Below are positions 54,900 through 64,000 of a DNA stretch of 64,000 nt, piece after piece. The notes under the pieces were generated by a model. The model saw only the letters and a program-made list of their open reading frames with translations. It searched no databases and had not been told where the DNA came from. The translations under genes and the position numbers were made by a program. The DNA is taken from positions 434,001 through 498,000 of the forward strand of contig NZ_CP136759.1 in NCBI RefSeq assembly GCF_032931615.1, read 5' to 3'. The stretch's first letter is position 1. The number at the start of each line of letters is the position of its first letter. The stretch comes from Palleronia sp. LCG004 (GTDB lineage Bacteria > Pseudomonadota > Alphaproteobacteria > Rhodobacterales > Rhodobacteraceae).

Positions 54900-54972
54900 G
54901 AGGACCTCGGATGGGATCTTCGGGTCCTCATAGGGCAAATGTTCCGCGCGCGAAACATTCCCGGTCGCATCC

Positions 54973-55458
54973 TCAGCCGGCGGCGGGCCCCACGAAACGG
55001 CCGAAGATATAGGCTTCCTGTCCGGTATCCTCCACGCGGATATGCATCCAGCCATTCGCGGTCTCGTCGAGCACTTCGACACGCTGGTCGAGGACGACCT
55101 GATCGACGACCTCATCGGCGGTCGACGGCCCCCGGCGGATGTTCACGCGGTTCCCGGTAATGACGTGGTACTGCACCATGGGTGCCGGATCCGCGGTCTG
55201 CGGGGTTTCGGTCACGGCCTGTGCGGGTTCGGCGATGATGCCGCCCGCGGCCTGTCCGGTCGCGGCGAGGGCCCGCGCGATCGCGCCGGCCTCGTCATCG
55301 AGCGCGAGACGGTTGGGATTGGCGGGCGCGACGTCCGTCGGGGTCGCCGACGCCCGCGCGACGTAGTCACGCCCGGTGCCGTCGCCGTCAAGATCGCGAC
55401 CGGCCACGGCCATGGTAACGCCGATCATGGCCAGAAGCGCCAATGTCATCCGGATCAT
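54973..55458 (-). CDS. Secreted SH3-domain protein
   Basis: 161 residues from [11 protein letters not shown], a short signal peptide; the GTG/ATG six codons upstream is possible. After a linker rich in Ala/Pro, a bacterial SH3 domain spans about 100-155 ([33 protein letters not shown]). Such domains bind cell wall or peptides. Divergent from parC. Function not known. Confidence 0.8.
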   Translation of the reverse strand: MIRMTLALLAMIGVTMAVAGRDLDGDGTGRDYVARASATPTDVAPANPNRLALDDEAGAIARALAATGQAAGGIIAEPAQAVTETPQTADPAPMVQYHVITGNRVNIRRGPSTADEVVDQVVLDQRVEVLDETANGWMHIRVEDTGQEAYIFGRFVGPAAG

Positions 55459-55590
55459 GATAGGGGTGCCTCGCAAGTTCGTTTCGGTGGAATCTTGCCG
55501 ATTGAACCCCGAAACCTCCTAAAAGTTCGTTTGCGTCCTGGAATAAAACTGTTCTTGCCGGTCCCTTCACGCGCCGGTATCCCCGCAACC

Positions 55591-57909
55591 ATGAGTGATG
55601 ACAGCGTCGAGACAGACGATCCCGCAGGCCCCCTTTCGTCGACCGAATCGCTCGGACGGGCGATCGGCGAGCGGTATCTGACCTATGCCCTCTCGACGAT
55701 CATGCACCGCGCGCTGCCCGATGCGCGCGACGGGCTGAAGCCTGTCCACCGTCGCATCCTGTTCGCGATGCGCGAACTCAGGCTCGGCTCCAACGGCGGA
55801 TTCCGGAAATCCGCCAAGATCAGCGGCGACGTGATGGGCAATTACCATCCGCATGGCGACGCGGCGATCTACGACGCGATGGCGCGGCTCGCGCAGGATT
55901 TCGCGGTGCGCTATCCGCTGGTCGACGGGCAGGGGAACTTCGGCAATATCGACGGCGATAATCCCGCCGCCTCGCGCTATACCGAGGCGCGGATGACCGA
56001 GGCCGCCGAGGCTCTGCTCGAAGGGCTGAACGAGGACGCGGTCGATTTCCGGGAGAATTACGACGGCACGCTGACCGAGCCCGTCGTGCTGCCGGCCTCG
56101 TTCCCGAACCTTCTGGCAAACGGTGCTTCGGGCATCGCCGTCGGAATGGCCACCAATATCCCGCCGCACAATATCAGCGAGCTTTGCGACGCGGCCATCC
56201 ACCTCGTCCGCACGCCCGACGCCCGCGACGAGACGCTCCTCAACTATGTGAAAGGGCCCGACTTCCCGACGGGCGGCGTGATCGTCGAGAGCCCCGAGAG
56301 CATGGCCGAGACCTATCGCACCGGACGGGGCGGGTTCAGGCTGAGATGCAAGTGGGAGATCGAGGATCTGGGTCGCGGCCAGTGGCAGATCGTCGTGACC
56401 GAGATCCCGTACCAGGTGCAGAAATCGAAGCTGATCGAAAAGATCGCCGAGCTTCTGCAACTCAAGAAGCTGCCGCTTCTGGCGGATATCCGCGACGAAT
56501 CGGCCGAGGACGTTCGCGTGATCCTCGAGCCGCGCGCACGGTCGGTCGATCCCGACCTGCTGATGAACATGCTCTACAAGAGCTCGGATCTCGAGACGCG
56601 GTTCTCGATGAACATGAACGTCTTGATCGACGGACGCACGCCGATGGTCTGTTCGCTGAAGGAGGTGCTGCGCGCGTTCCTCGACCACCGTCGCGACGTG
56701 CTGGTCCGGCGCACGCGGCACAGACTGGACAAGATCGACCACCGGCTCGAGGTGCTCGAAGGCTTCATCACGGCGTTCCTCAATCTCGACCGGGTGATCG
56801 ACATCATCCGCTACGACGACGATCCGAAGCGCGCGCTGATGTTCGAGGATTGGGGGCGCGACCACGTCCGCGCTACGGACGAGAGCGACTATGTCTCGCC
56901 GCTGCCCGCAAAGAGCGAGGAGCCCGACCTGTCGGAAGTGCAGGCCGAGGCGATCCTCAACATGCGGCTGAGGGCGTTGAGACGGCTGGAGGAGATGGAG
57001 CTCCGTCGCGAACGCGATGCCCTGATCGAGGAACGCGCGGAGCTGTCCGAACTCGTCGCGACGCCCGAAACGCAGTGGGCGCGGATCATCGACCAGCTGA
57101 AGGCGACCAAGCAGCAGTTCGGCCGCCTCTATGCGCGGGGCCAGCGCCTCACCCAGTTCGCGGAGCCGGGGGTGGTCGAGGACGTGCCGCTCGAGGCGAT
57201 GATCGACCGTGAACCGGTGACGGTCGTCTGTTCGCAGATGGGCTGGATCCGGGCGATGACGGGCCATATCGACCTCGGTCGCGAGCTCAAGTTCAAGGAT
57301 GGCGACGGTCCGCGTTTCATCTTCCACGCCGAGACAACCGACCGGCTGTTGCTGATGGGGTCGAACGGACGGTTCTACACCATCTCGGCAGGCAATCTTC
57401 CGGGCGGGCGGGGCATGGGAGAGCCCGTGCGCCTGATGATCGACTTGCCGAACGATGCCGAGATCGTCGAACTCAGGATCCACAGGCCCGGTGCGCGACT
57501 GATCGTGGCCTCGACCGCTGGTGACGGCTTCGTCCTGCCGGAGGACGAGGCGGTCGCGCAGACCCGCGCCGGCAAGCAGGTGCTGAATGTCCGCGCGCCG
57601 GTGCGTGCGCTGCTCGCCAAGCCCGTCTCGGGCGATCACGTGGCGAGCGTCGGAGAGAACCGGAAGGTGCTGGTCTTCGCGCTGGAGGAGTTGCCCGAGA
57701 TGGGGCGCGGCAAGGGCGTGCGCATGCAGAAATTCAAGGATGGCGGCCTCAGCGACGCGACGACCTTCACGCTCGCCGACGGTCTTTCCTGGCGCGATCC
57801 GGCCGGACGCACCCGGACCGAGAGCAATCTTGCCGAATGGACCGGCAAGCGTGCGGGTTCGGGACGCATGGCACCGCGCGGCTTTCCGCGCGACAATCGG
57901 TTCAACTGA
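55591..57909 (+). CDS. parC: DNA topoisomerase IV subunit A
   Basis: 772 residues. N-terminal breakage-reunion domain with the catalytic Tyr130 in [10 protein letters not shown], the quinolone-region [14 protein letters not shown], and a coiled-coil tower. The C-terminal part has only weak beta-propeller repeats and lacks the GyrA box, favouring ParC over GyrA. It decatenates chromosomes with ParE. Its stop overlaps the ATG of the following lipoprotein gene by one base (TGATG). Confidence 0.94.
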   Translation: MSDDSVETDDPAGPLSSTESLGRAIGERYLTYALSTIMHRALPDARDGLKPVHRRILFAMRELRLGSNGGFRKSAKISGDVMGNYHPHGDAAIYDAMARLAQDFAVRYPLVDGQGNFGNIDGDNPAASRYTEARMTEAAEALLEGLNEDAVDFRENYDGTLTEPVVLPASFPNLLANGASGIAVGMATNIPPHNISELCDAAIHLVRTPDARDETLLNYVKGPDFPTGGVIVESPESMAETYRTGRGGFRLRCKWEIEDLGRGQWQIVVTEIPYQVQKSKLIEKIAELLQLKKLPLLADIRDESAEDVRVILEPRARSVDPDLLMNMLYKSSDLETRFSMNMNVLIDGRTPMVCSLKEVLRAFLDHRRDVLVRRTRHRLDKIDHRLEVLEGFITAFLNLDRVIDIIRYDDDPKRALMFEDWGRDHVRATDESDYVSPLPAKSEEPDLSEVQAEAILNMRLRALRRLEEMELRRERDALIEERAELSELVATPETQWARIIDQLKATKQQFGRLYARGQRLTQFAEPGVVEDVPLEAMIDREPVTVVCSQMGWIRAMTGHIDLGRELKFKDGDGPRFIFHAETTDRLLLMGSNGRFYTISAGNLPGGRGMGEPVRLMIDLPNDAEIVELRIHRPGARLIVASTAGDGFVLPEDEAVAQTRAGKQVLNVRAPVRALLAKPVSGDHVASVGENRKVLVFALEELPEMGRGKGVRMQKFKDGGLSDATTFTLADGLSWRDPAGRTRTESNLAEWTGKRAGSGRMAPRGFPRDNRFN

Positions 57910-58520
57910 TGGTGAGCGCGCGTTTCATCGCCGTGCTGGCCCTTGTCGGTCTCGTCTCCTGCGGTGCGCGTGCCCCCGAGACGGAGCGGGCGGAGCTGGG
58001 GGATTTCCGGCTCGGCTACAACATCGTGCAGGCCCGCGACGTGGAACGGGGCCCGTTCTCTCGTGCGGCGACCGCTGCGGAGCTGACCGGCGCGATCGAG
58101 GCAGCGGTGGAGCGGCGGCTCGCCCGGTATGACGGCGACGGGCTTTATCACATCGGCGTCGCGATCGCGGCCTACGTGCTGGCGCAGCCGGGGTTGCCGG
58201 TGATCTACACGCCGCGCTCGGTGCTGTTTCTCGACGTGAATGTCTACGACAACGCGACCGGGCAGCGGCTCAACTCCGAGCCCCATCGCATCACCGTCTT
58301 CGAAGGCATGCGCAATGCGACGCCGATCATCGGATCGGGCCTCGTGCGCGGCAAGGACGAGCAGCTCGCGAACCTCGCCGAGGAGGGCGCGCGCGCCATC
58401 GAGGCATGGCTCGCGCGCAATCCCGACTGGTTCGTGCCCGACCCGGCGAGCCCGCGGGTCGAGTTCGACCGCGAAGCTCTCGATGCGCGGGCCCAGGCGG
58501 CGATTTCCGCCCTGGAATGA
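57909..58520 (+). CDS. Putative lipoprotein of unknown function
   Basis: 203 residues with a short lipoprotein signal (lipobox LVSC, Cys at about 18). The rest is a mixed fold with LGYNIVQARDVERGPFSR and YHIGVAIAAYVLAQPGLPVIYTPRS. I recall similar lipoproteins after parC in Rhodobacterales, with no function assigned. Translationally coupled to parC. Confidence 0.75.
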   Translation: MVSARFIAVLALVGLVSCGARAPETERAELGDFRLGYNIVQARDVERGPFSRAATAAELTGAIEAAVERRLARYDGDGLYHIGVAIAAYVLAQPGLPVIYTPRSVLFLDVNVYDNATGQRLNSEPHRITVFEGMRNATPIIGSGLVRGKDEQLANLAEEGARAIEAWLARNPDWFVPDPASPRVEFDREALDARAQAAISALE

Positions 58521-58637
58521 GGTCCGGACAGGTCCCGCTTGCGTTTCCGGCATCCGCTTTGTAATCAGCGCGCGTCATGGAAACCGGGCCGGAAGGTTTG
58601 CTTTAGGCCCCTTTGAACAGATGAGGCGCTGACCGCG

Positions 58638-59813
<1,176 letters not shown>

Positions 59814-59826
59814 GGTCCGCGCGGGC

Positions 59827-59849
59827 CTCCGGGGGCAAATCCCCCGGAG
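59827..59849 (+). terminator. First hairpin after tuf
   Basis: CTCCGGGGG pairs with CCCCCGGAG around a CAAAT loop, 13 bases after the tuf stop. No T tract follows, so it may protect the 3' end or pause polymerase ahead of the second hairpin. Confidence 0.5.
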
Positions 59850-59903
59850 ACCTGTTCGGCCCCACCGGGCGGCGTATGTCGGGCGAATGGGGATTTGAGT
59901 TCG

Positions 59904-59941
59904 AAAGGGTCCGGGCGCGGCGATGCGCCCGGACCCTTTTT
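59904..59941 (+). terminator. Rho-independent terminator of tuf
   Basis: A 15-bp stem (AAAGGGTCCGGGCGC / GCGCCCGGACCCTTT) with a 6-base loop and a run of T residues. Strongest terminator in the window. Confidence 0.93.
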
Positions 59942-60175
59942 CAATTTTGCAGCAGTTCCTTCATCGGGTCGGCCCGCGTGTATCTCTGTTCGCGACCTAG
60001 GCCATCATACCCCGCGGCCGACCGACGTGAAGCCAAGAGCCTGATGGATGCTGGCCAATCCATCGATAGAGCCGTCCCGGAGGCAGGCGATCCCAGATCG
60101 GGCTCATGGCATGGACGCCGATGACCGGGGCATTACAAGTTGCCCGGAACGGCCCGGCAAGCAGGAGGAGTCCCG
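59942..60175. other. Gap without a recognised gene between tuf and the ZntB-type gene
   Basis: Together with the tuf trailer this makes a 362-base region without a coding gene. No tRNA, repeat or convincing open frame is visible. A ribosome site CAGGAGGAG lies just before the ZntB-type ATG, so the right end is its leader. Confidence 0.5.
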
Positions 60176-61147
60176 ATGACACGCCACATCATCTTCGCCC
60201 ATCACCTGAGCGGCGATCAGAGAGGCGTGACGATCGCGCCAGACGACATCGTCGCGGCGCTGCGTGATCCTGCGCCGGCATGGCTGCACCTTCAGGCCGA
60301 CGCTCCGGAGAGCGTCAGCTGGATCGACGAACATCTGCATTACCTCGACCCGGCGATCCGCGCGGCCCTGACAGAACCCGAGACACGGCCCCGGGCGGTG
60401 AAGGCCGGAAAGGGAGTCCTGCTGTTCCTGAGGGGGATCAACCTCAATGCGGGGGCCGATCCCGAGGATATGGTCTCGCTTAGGATCTATGCCGACAGCG
60501 CGCAGATCGTGTCCCTCTCGCGACGGTCGCTGCGGACGGTCGACACGCTCGCGCGGCGGATCGAGGAGGGCGAGGGCCCCGAAACCGCAGGCGGCCTGAT
60601 CGCGGATTTTATCGAGGAACTGACGTCCCGGATCGAGACCCAGGTCACCGATCTCGAGAATCGCACCGAGGTGCTGGAGGCGGCCGTGATCGAGGCACCG
60701 CTGGCGGAGCATTCGAGCGAGGTCACGGATCAGCGGTTGGAGCTCGCGGATCTGCGGCGTTTTCTGCCGGCCCAGCGGGACGCGGTGAAGGATATGGTCA
60801 GGATGGACACCGATCTTCTCGGCACTGCGCAGAGGGTCAGCATCGATGAACAGCAGCATCAGCTCGTCCGGGTGGTCGAGACGCTCGACGCGCTGCGCGA
60901 GCAGCTGAGCGCGATCCGTTCGGAGATAGACGGAGCGCGCGACGAGCGGCTGAACCGCAATCTCTATGTGCTGTCCGTGATCTCGGCGGTGTTCCTGCCG
61001 CTCGGGTTCATGACGGGGCTTATGGGGATCAACGTCGCCGGCATGCCCGGCGAGCATTGGCCGCCGGCCTTCTGGGTGTTCTCCTTCGGGATGGCGGTGC
61101 TCGGGGCGGGCGTGCTCGTCATCCTGAAGTTCCTCAGAATCCTTTAA
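60176..61147 (+). CDS. ZntB/CorA family metal transporter
   Basis: 323 residues starting at MTRHIIFAHHL after a CAGGAGGAG site. A large cytoplasmic domain with long helices, then two C-terminal spans (about 263-283 and 295-318). The pore-loop motif reads GLMGINVAGMPG: GIN instead of the GMN of magnesium channels, as in ZntB-type proton-coupled zinc transporters. Zinc export or uptake is the expected role. Single gene. Confidence 0.85.
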   Translation: MTRHIIFAHHLSGDQRGVTIAPDDIVAALRDPAPAWLHLQADAPESVSWIDEHLHYLDPAIRAALTEPETRPRAVKAGKGVLLFLRGINLNAGADPEDMVSLRIYADSAQIVSLSRRSLRTVDTLARRIEEGEGPETAGGLIADFIEELTSRIETQVTDLENRTEVLEAAVIEAPLAEHSSEVTDQRLELADLRRFLPAQRDAVKDMVRMDTDLLGTAQRVSIDEQQHQLVRVVETLDALREQLSAIRSEIDGARDERLNRNLYVLSVISAVFLPLGFMTGLMGINVAGMPGEHWPPAFWVFSFGMAVLGAGVLVILKFLRIL

Positions 61148-61157
61148 AGCGGCACGC

Positions 61158-61196
61158 AAAAAAAAAGAACCCCCGGAGGCAATACTCCGGAGGTTC
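61158..61196 (-). terminator. Rho-independent terminator of the DUF892 gene
   Basis: Read on the minus strand: a 12-position stem (GAACCTCCGGAG / CTCCGGGGGTTC, one mismatch) with a 6-base loop and a run of nine T residues. It lies 40 bases after the DUF892 stop and directly after the ZntB-type stop on the opposite strand. Confidence 0.88.
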
Positions 61197-61236
61197 GGAC
61201 GGCTCATGCGGCCCGAGATCCGCATGACAGGCTACC

Positions 61237-61734
61237 TTAGGCAGCAGCCGCGTTAACGCCGCCCTTCGTCGCGATTTCGGTCATGTGGCGATCGCCCTGG
61301 TAGGTCTCGTCGAGACATTCCTGGAGCACCGCCGCGTCACCGTCGAGTTCGAGGCGGTTGGCAAACGCCACGAGGCAACCGTAACCTGCGAGGGCGTAAT
61401 GCACCATGCGCTGATATTGCGTGATGATCATCGCGTCGCGCACGTCATCATCGCCGAATTCCTCTTCGAGCGCGTGCGAGCGCGCTTCCTTCACGAGGCC
61501 CTGCATTCCCTTGCAGAATTCCCCGTCGGGGTTGATCCCGTGATCCGAGCAGAGCTTCGAGATCTTCTCCATCCCTTCGGCGATCCCCTTGCCACCGGCG
61601 GCAAGCGCTTCGGAAAGCTCCTGATGGGTGGCTGCGTTTCCGAGTTCGGTGGTCGCGTCGAGGGATTGCTGGCAGGCCGAGTAAAGGTCCTGCATTTGAT
61701 CGAGATAGACGTCTTTGAGGCTGTTGAGGGCCAT
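61237..61734 (-). CDS. Ferritin-like DUF892 (YciE/YciF) protein
   Basis: 165 residues, a four-helix bundle. Pattern LKDVYLDQMQDLYSACQQSL at the start and helices carrying Glu/His at metal positions (HQELSEAL; EEEFGDDD; YQRMVHYALAGYG; DRHMTEIA). YciE/YciF family members bind a di-iron centre and are linked with stress. Single gene with its own terminator; divergent from the tRNA. Confidence 0.85.
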   Translation of the reverse strand: MALNSLKDVYLDQMQDLYSACQQSLDATTELGNAATHQELSEALAAGGKGIAEGMEKISKLCSDHGINPDGEFCKGMQGLVKEARSHALEEEFGDDDVRDAMIITQYQRMVHYALAGYGCLVAFANRLELDGDAAVLQECLDETYQGDRHMTEIATKGGVNAAAA

Positions 61735-61854
61735 GGTTCAGGTCTCCCTTCTGCATTCGTTCATATTCGGACTGCGAACAAGGCGGCGGCGGGATTTGTT
61801 CCCCCGATCCGGTCTTGACCCCCGGGCGGGGCTGGATTACCCACGCGACCGGAT

Positions 61855-61930
61855 AGGGGTATAGCTCAGCTGGTAGAGCGACGGTCTCCAAAACCGTAGG
61901 TCGCGGGTTCGAAACCTGCTGCCCCTGCCA
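61855..61930 (+). tRNA. tRNA-Trp (anticodon CCA)
   Basis: 76 bases including an encoded CCA end. Acceptor AGGGGTA / TGCCCCT, D arm with AGCTCAGCTGGTAGAGC, anticodon stem ACGGT / ACCGT with loop CTCCAAA (anticodon CCA at 61888-61890), and T arm GCGGGTTCGAAACCTGC. A TTGACC-like element about 40 bases upstream could be its -35 box. Confidence 0.97.
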
Positions 61931-61936
61931 GACCGC

Positions 61937-62281
61937 TCAGGACGCGCAGCCGTCTTCCTTGAGCGGATCGTGGCCCCAGTTCATCAGCGAATAGCGCCAG
62001 GTCGTGTCCTCGACATCGCCTTTCGGTACCTGCGAGCAGTGCCGGTTGATGTATCCGACCACCTTCTGCATCCAGTCCCATTGATCGTCGCTCAGGTCGT
62101 CCTTGTTGGTGCGCTTGATGTCGACGATCTTCCGGCCCGATTCGTGTCCTGTCGATTCACCCTTGTCGCTGTCGCCGACGGATTTGCTCTCGTCGGTCTC
62201 GAGCCAGTCCTCGAGCTCCTTCGGGGCCATGTTGACGCGGTCGCGCCATTCGTCCCAGATCTCGTCACGTGATTTTGCCAT
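61937..62281 (-). CDS. DUF3140 family protein
   Basis: 114 residues from MAKSRDEIWDEW; a longer in-frame start adds a basic leader. Recognisable DUF3140 pattern: VNMAPKELEDWLETDESKSVG, STGHESGRKIVDI, VVGYINRHCSQ and WRYSLMNWGHDP. Small, charged, possibly DNA-associated; function unknown. Its 3' end lies 6 bases from the tRNA end. Confidence 0.85.
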   Translation of the reverse strand: MAKSRDEIWDEWRDRVNMAPKELEDWLETDESKSVGDSDKGESTGHESGRKIVDIKRTNKDDLSDDQWDWMQKVVGYINRHCSQVPKGDVEDTTWRYSLMNWGHDPLKEDGCAS

Positions 62282-62352
62282 GATGCGTCTCCTTCGACGC
62301 TTCAAAGGCAGAGGCGGGGAAGGGGTTCCCCGGGCACCTTGTCGCGGGCAGG

Positions 62353-64000
62353 CTAGCCGTCGGCCCAGTCCCATGCACCCGGATAGAGATCCATTATGCG
62401 GGTGACCTCGTCACGGTCCGACGGATCGTCGGTCGCGATCCGCGCGGCGAGACCGTGCTTCTTGTCCTCGACGACGCCTGCCACGCGAGCGGAAAGCCCG
62501 GCCTCGGAGAAGGCGCGGTCGTAGACGCGGGCGATGGCGCGGCGGCGCAGATCCGGTTTGAAGACCTTGCCGACGGCGGTTTTCGGCAGTTCGTCGAGGA
62601 TCTCGATATATTTGGGCCAGGCGGCGCGCTCGTGGATATGCTCGCGGGAATGGGCCATCAGTTCGTCGACGCTGGCGGTGGCACCGCTGCAAAGCTCGAC
62701 ATAGGCGCAGGGCAGCTCTCCGGAATGGGCATCGGGCTGGCCGATCGCGCCCACCATGGCGACGGCCTCGTGGCCGGCGAGCGCCTCCTCGATCTCGGCG
62801 GGATCAATGTTGTGGCCACCCCGGATGATGAGATCCTTGGCGCGGCCGGTGATCCAGAGATAGCCATCCTCGTCGATGCGGCCGAGATCGCCCGTCCGGA
62901 GATGCTTGCCGTAGAAGAGATCACGATTGGCATTCGGGTCGGCATATGTGCTGCCGTGATGGACGCCCGGATTGTCGACGCAGATTTCGCCGATACTGTC
63001 GACCGGGCAGGGCTCGGGGCCGTCCGGGCCGTTGCGGAAGATCTTGACGTCGGTATGGGGGAAGGCCAGGCCGATGGAGCCGATCTTCTTGCGGCCCTCA
63101 GGAGGGTTGCAGGAGACGAGGCAGGTGGCCTCGGTCAGACCGTACCCCTCGCAGATCGTGACATTGGCTGCGGTCTCGAACCGACGGTAGAGTTCGACCG
63201 GCAATGGCGCGGAGCCGCAGAAGGCGATCTTGAGCTTCGAGATGTCGGCATCGACCTTCTGCTGCATGAGCGCCGACATGGCGGTCGGCACCGTGATCAT
63301 GAAGGTGATGCCGTGACGCTCGCAGAGCTTCCAGAAGTTCTTGATGACCCCGTCGCCGCGATAGCCCGCAGGCGTCGGAAAGACGACATGCGCGCCCGAG
63401 GCGAGCGACGATCCCATCACGACGATGGCCGCGAAGACGTGGAACATCGGCAGCGGACAGATCATCGTGTCCGTCTCGTCGAAGAGGAGCCTCTGGCCGA
63501 TCCACCCGTTGTAGATGATGCCGGAATGCTTGTGCTGCGCGAGCTTGGGCATTCCCGTCGTGCCGCCGGTATGGAAATTCGTGCAGATCCGGTCGACCGC
63601 GCGATCCTCGAAGTCGAGCGTCTCGTTCTGGCGATCGAGGGCGGCGTCGAAGGCATGGACCTTCGCGTCGTGCCGTCTGTCGAGCTTCGGTCGCAGGAAC
63701 GGGATGACCAGCTTCTTCACGCCGCTCAGGTAATGGCGAAGGTCGATCTCGATCACGTGGCGGACATTCGGTGCCTCGGCGACGGCGGCCGCGGCCTTCT
63801 GCGCGAGGTCGGACCGGGGGAAGCTGCGCAACGTCACCAGAACGCGCGCACCCGTCTGGTTCAGCAGCGACGTGATCTGCGCCGGCTCGAGCATGGGGTT
63901 GATCGGCGCCACGATGCCCGCGACCATTCCGCCGAGATAGGTCACGACCGCTTCGTTGCAGTTCGGCAGCAGATACGCGACCTTCTCGTCTTCTGCGACG
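62353..64000 (-). CDS. Acyl-CoA synthetase (AMP-binding), N-terminus outside the window
   Basis: At least 548 residues are visible; the frame runs open through the right edge (VAEDEKVAYLLPNCNEAV), so the first ATG seen inside is internal. Motifs: AMP-binding TGGTTGMPKLAQHKHSG, GYGLTEATCLVS, DGYLWITGRAKDLIIRGGHNIDPAEIEEAL, and the catalytic Lys region LPKTAVGKVFKPDLRRRAI. It activates a fatty or other carboxylic acid as the acyl-adenylate and then CoA thioester. Chain length cannot be told. Confidence 0.9.
   Translation of the reverse strand, partial: VAEDEKVAYLLPNCNEAVVTYLGGMVAGIVAPINPMLEPAQITSLLNQTGARVLVTLRSFPRSDLAQKAAAAVAEAPNVRHVIEIDLRHYLSGVKKLVIPFLRPKLDRRHDAKVHAFDAALDRQNETLDFEDRAVDRICTNFHTGGTTGMPKLAQHKHSGIIYNGWIGQRLLFDETDTMICPLPMFHVFAAIVVMGSSLASGAHVVFPTPAGYRGDGVIKNFWKLCERHGITFMITVPTAMSALMQQKVDADISKLKIAFCGSAPLPVELYRRFETAANVTICEGYGLTEATCLVSCNPPEGRKKIGSIGLAFPHTDVKIFRNGPDGPEPCPVDSIGEICVDNPGVHHGSTYADPNANRDLFYGKHLRTGDLGRIDEDGYLWITGRAKDLIIRGGHNIDPAEIEEALAGHEAVAMVGAIGQPDAHSGELPCAYVELCSGATASVDELMAHSREHIHERAAWPKYIEILDELPKTAVGKVFKPDLRRRAIARVYDRAFSEAGLSARVAGVVEDKKHGLAARIATDDPSDRDEVTRIMDLYPGAWDWADG

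Noticed and set aside
59942..60175. Possible small RNA or tRNA after tuf
   Set aside because: No cloverleaf and no terminator pair at its right end; only the leader of the ZntB-type gene is convincing.

Overview
This is a high-GC stretch of an alphaproteobacterial chromosome, almost certainly from the Rhodobacterales (Roseobacter/Rhodobacter group). The evidence is gene content and order: the block acpS / lepB / rnc / era / DUF1491 / recO; pckA divergent from chvI-chvG-hprK-rapZ-EIIA-HPr; etfBA with a PduO-type adenosyltransferase and a small HIG1-like membrane protein; parC followed by a lipoprotein; TrcR (DUF1013). A homologue of BciA (8-vinyl reductase of bacteriochlorophyll synthesis) hints at an aerobic anoxygenic phototroph, although no photosynthesis cluster lies here. 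I saw no rRNA, CRISPR array, insertion sequence or prophage.

Layout. 1-4.4 kb: end of pyrD with a DUF952 gene, a secreted 5'-nucleotidase, D-erythronate dehydrogenase (denD) and an orphan TRAP binding protein. 4.5-14.9 kb, all minus strand: cyoABCD bo3 quinol oxidase, then a three-gene GMC dehydrogenase (Tat-exported small subunit, flavoprotein, tri-haem cytochrome c), then a YdeP-like molybdopterin oxidoreductase. Together they look like a periplasmic oxidation module feeding the quinone pool. 15-21 kb: a glycan locus with a UGM-like flavoprotein, a multi-span membrane protein, UDP-xylose synthase and two GT2 glycosyltransferases. 21.1-28.8 kb: a split transketolase plus SDR, convergent with glycine betaine demethylase gbcAB, and a LysR regulator with choline sulfatase. 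This is an osmolyte catabolism locus with one unexplained transketolase module.

28.9-32.8 kb holds scattered cell-envelope and redox genes (MltB-type transglycosylase, glutathionyl-hydroquinone reductase, RNase T2) and two unknown small proteins. 33-41 kb is the conserved acpS-recO block, interrupted by a deaminase, an EamA transporter and bciA. 41.2-43 kb encodes a long, very acidic secreted repeat protein with a PRC-barrel end. 43.1-49.3 kb is the pckA / ChvIG / regulatory PTS cluster, with repeated operator-like sites in the pckA-chvI gap. 49.3-53.8 kb is the electron-transfer flavoprotein and 3-hydroxybutyryl-CoA dehydrogenase operon, into which a lower-GC glycosyltransferase is tightly embedded. 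54-64 kb: SDR, SH3 protein, parC, lipoprotein, tuf, ZntB-type transporter, ferritin-like DUF892 protein, tRNA-Trp, DUF3140 protein and a truncated acyl-CoA synthetase.

Most operons use 4-base ATGA or GTGA start-stop overlaps, which set many of the start choices. Several clear hairpin terminators separate convergent units. The points most worth a second look are the acidic repeat protein, the split transketolase beside gbcAB, the glycosyltransferase inside the etf operon, the pckA operator-like repeats, the LysR palindrome, and bciA away from a photosynthesis cluster.
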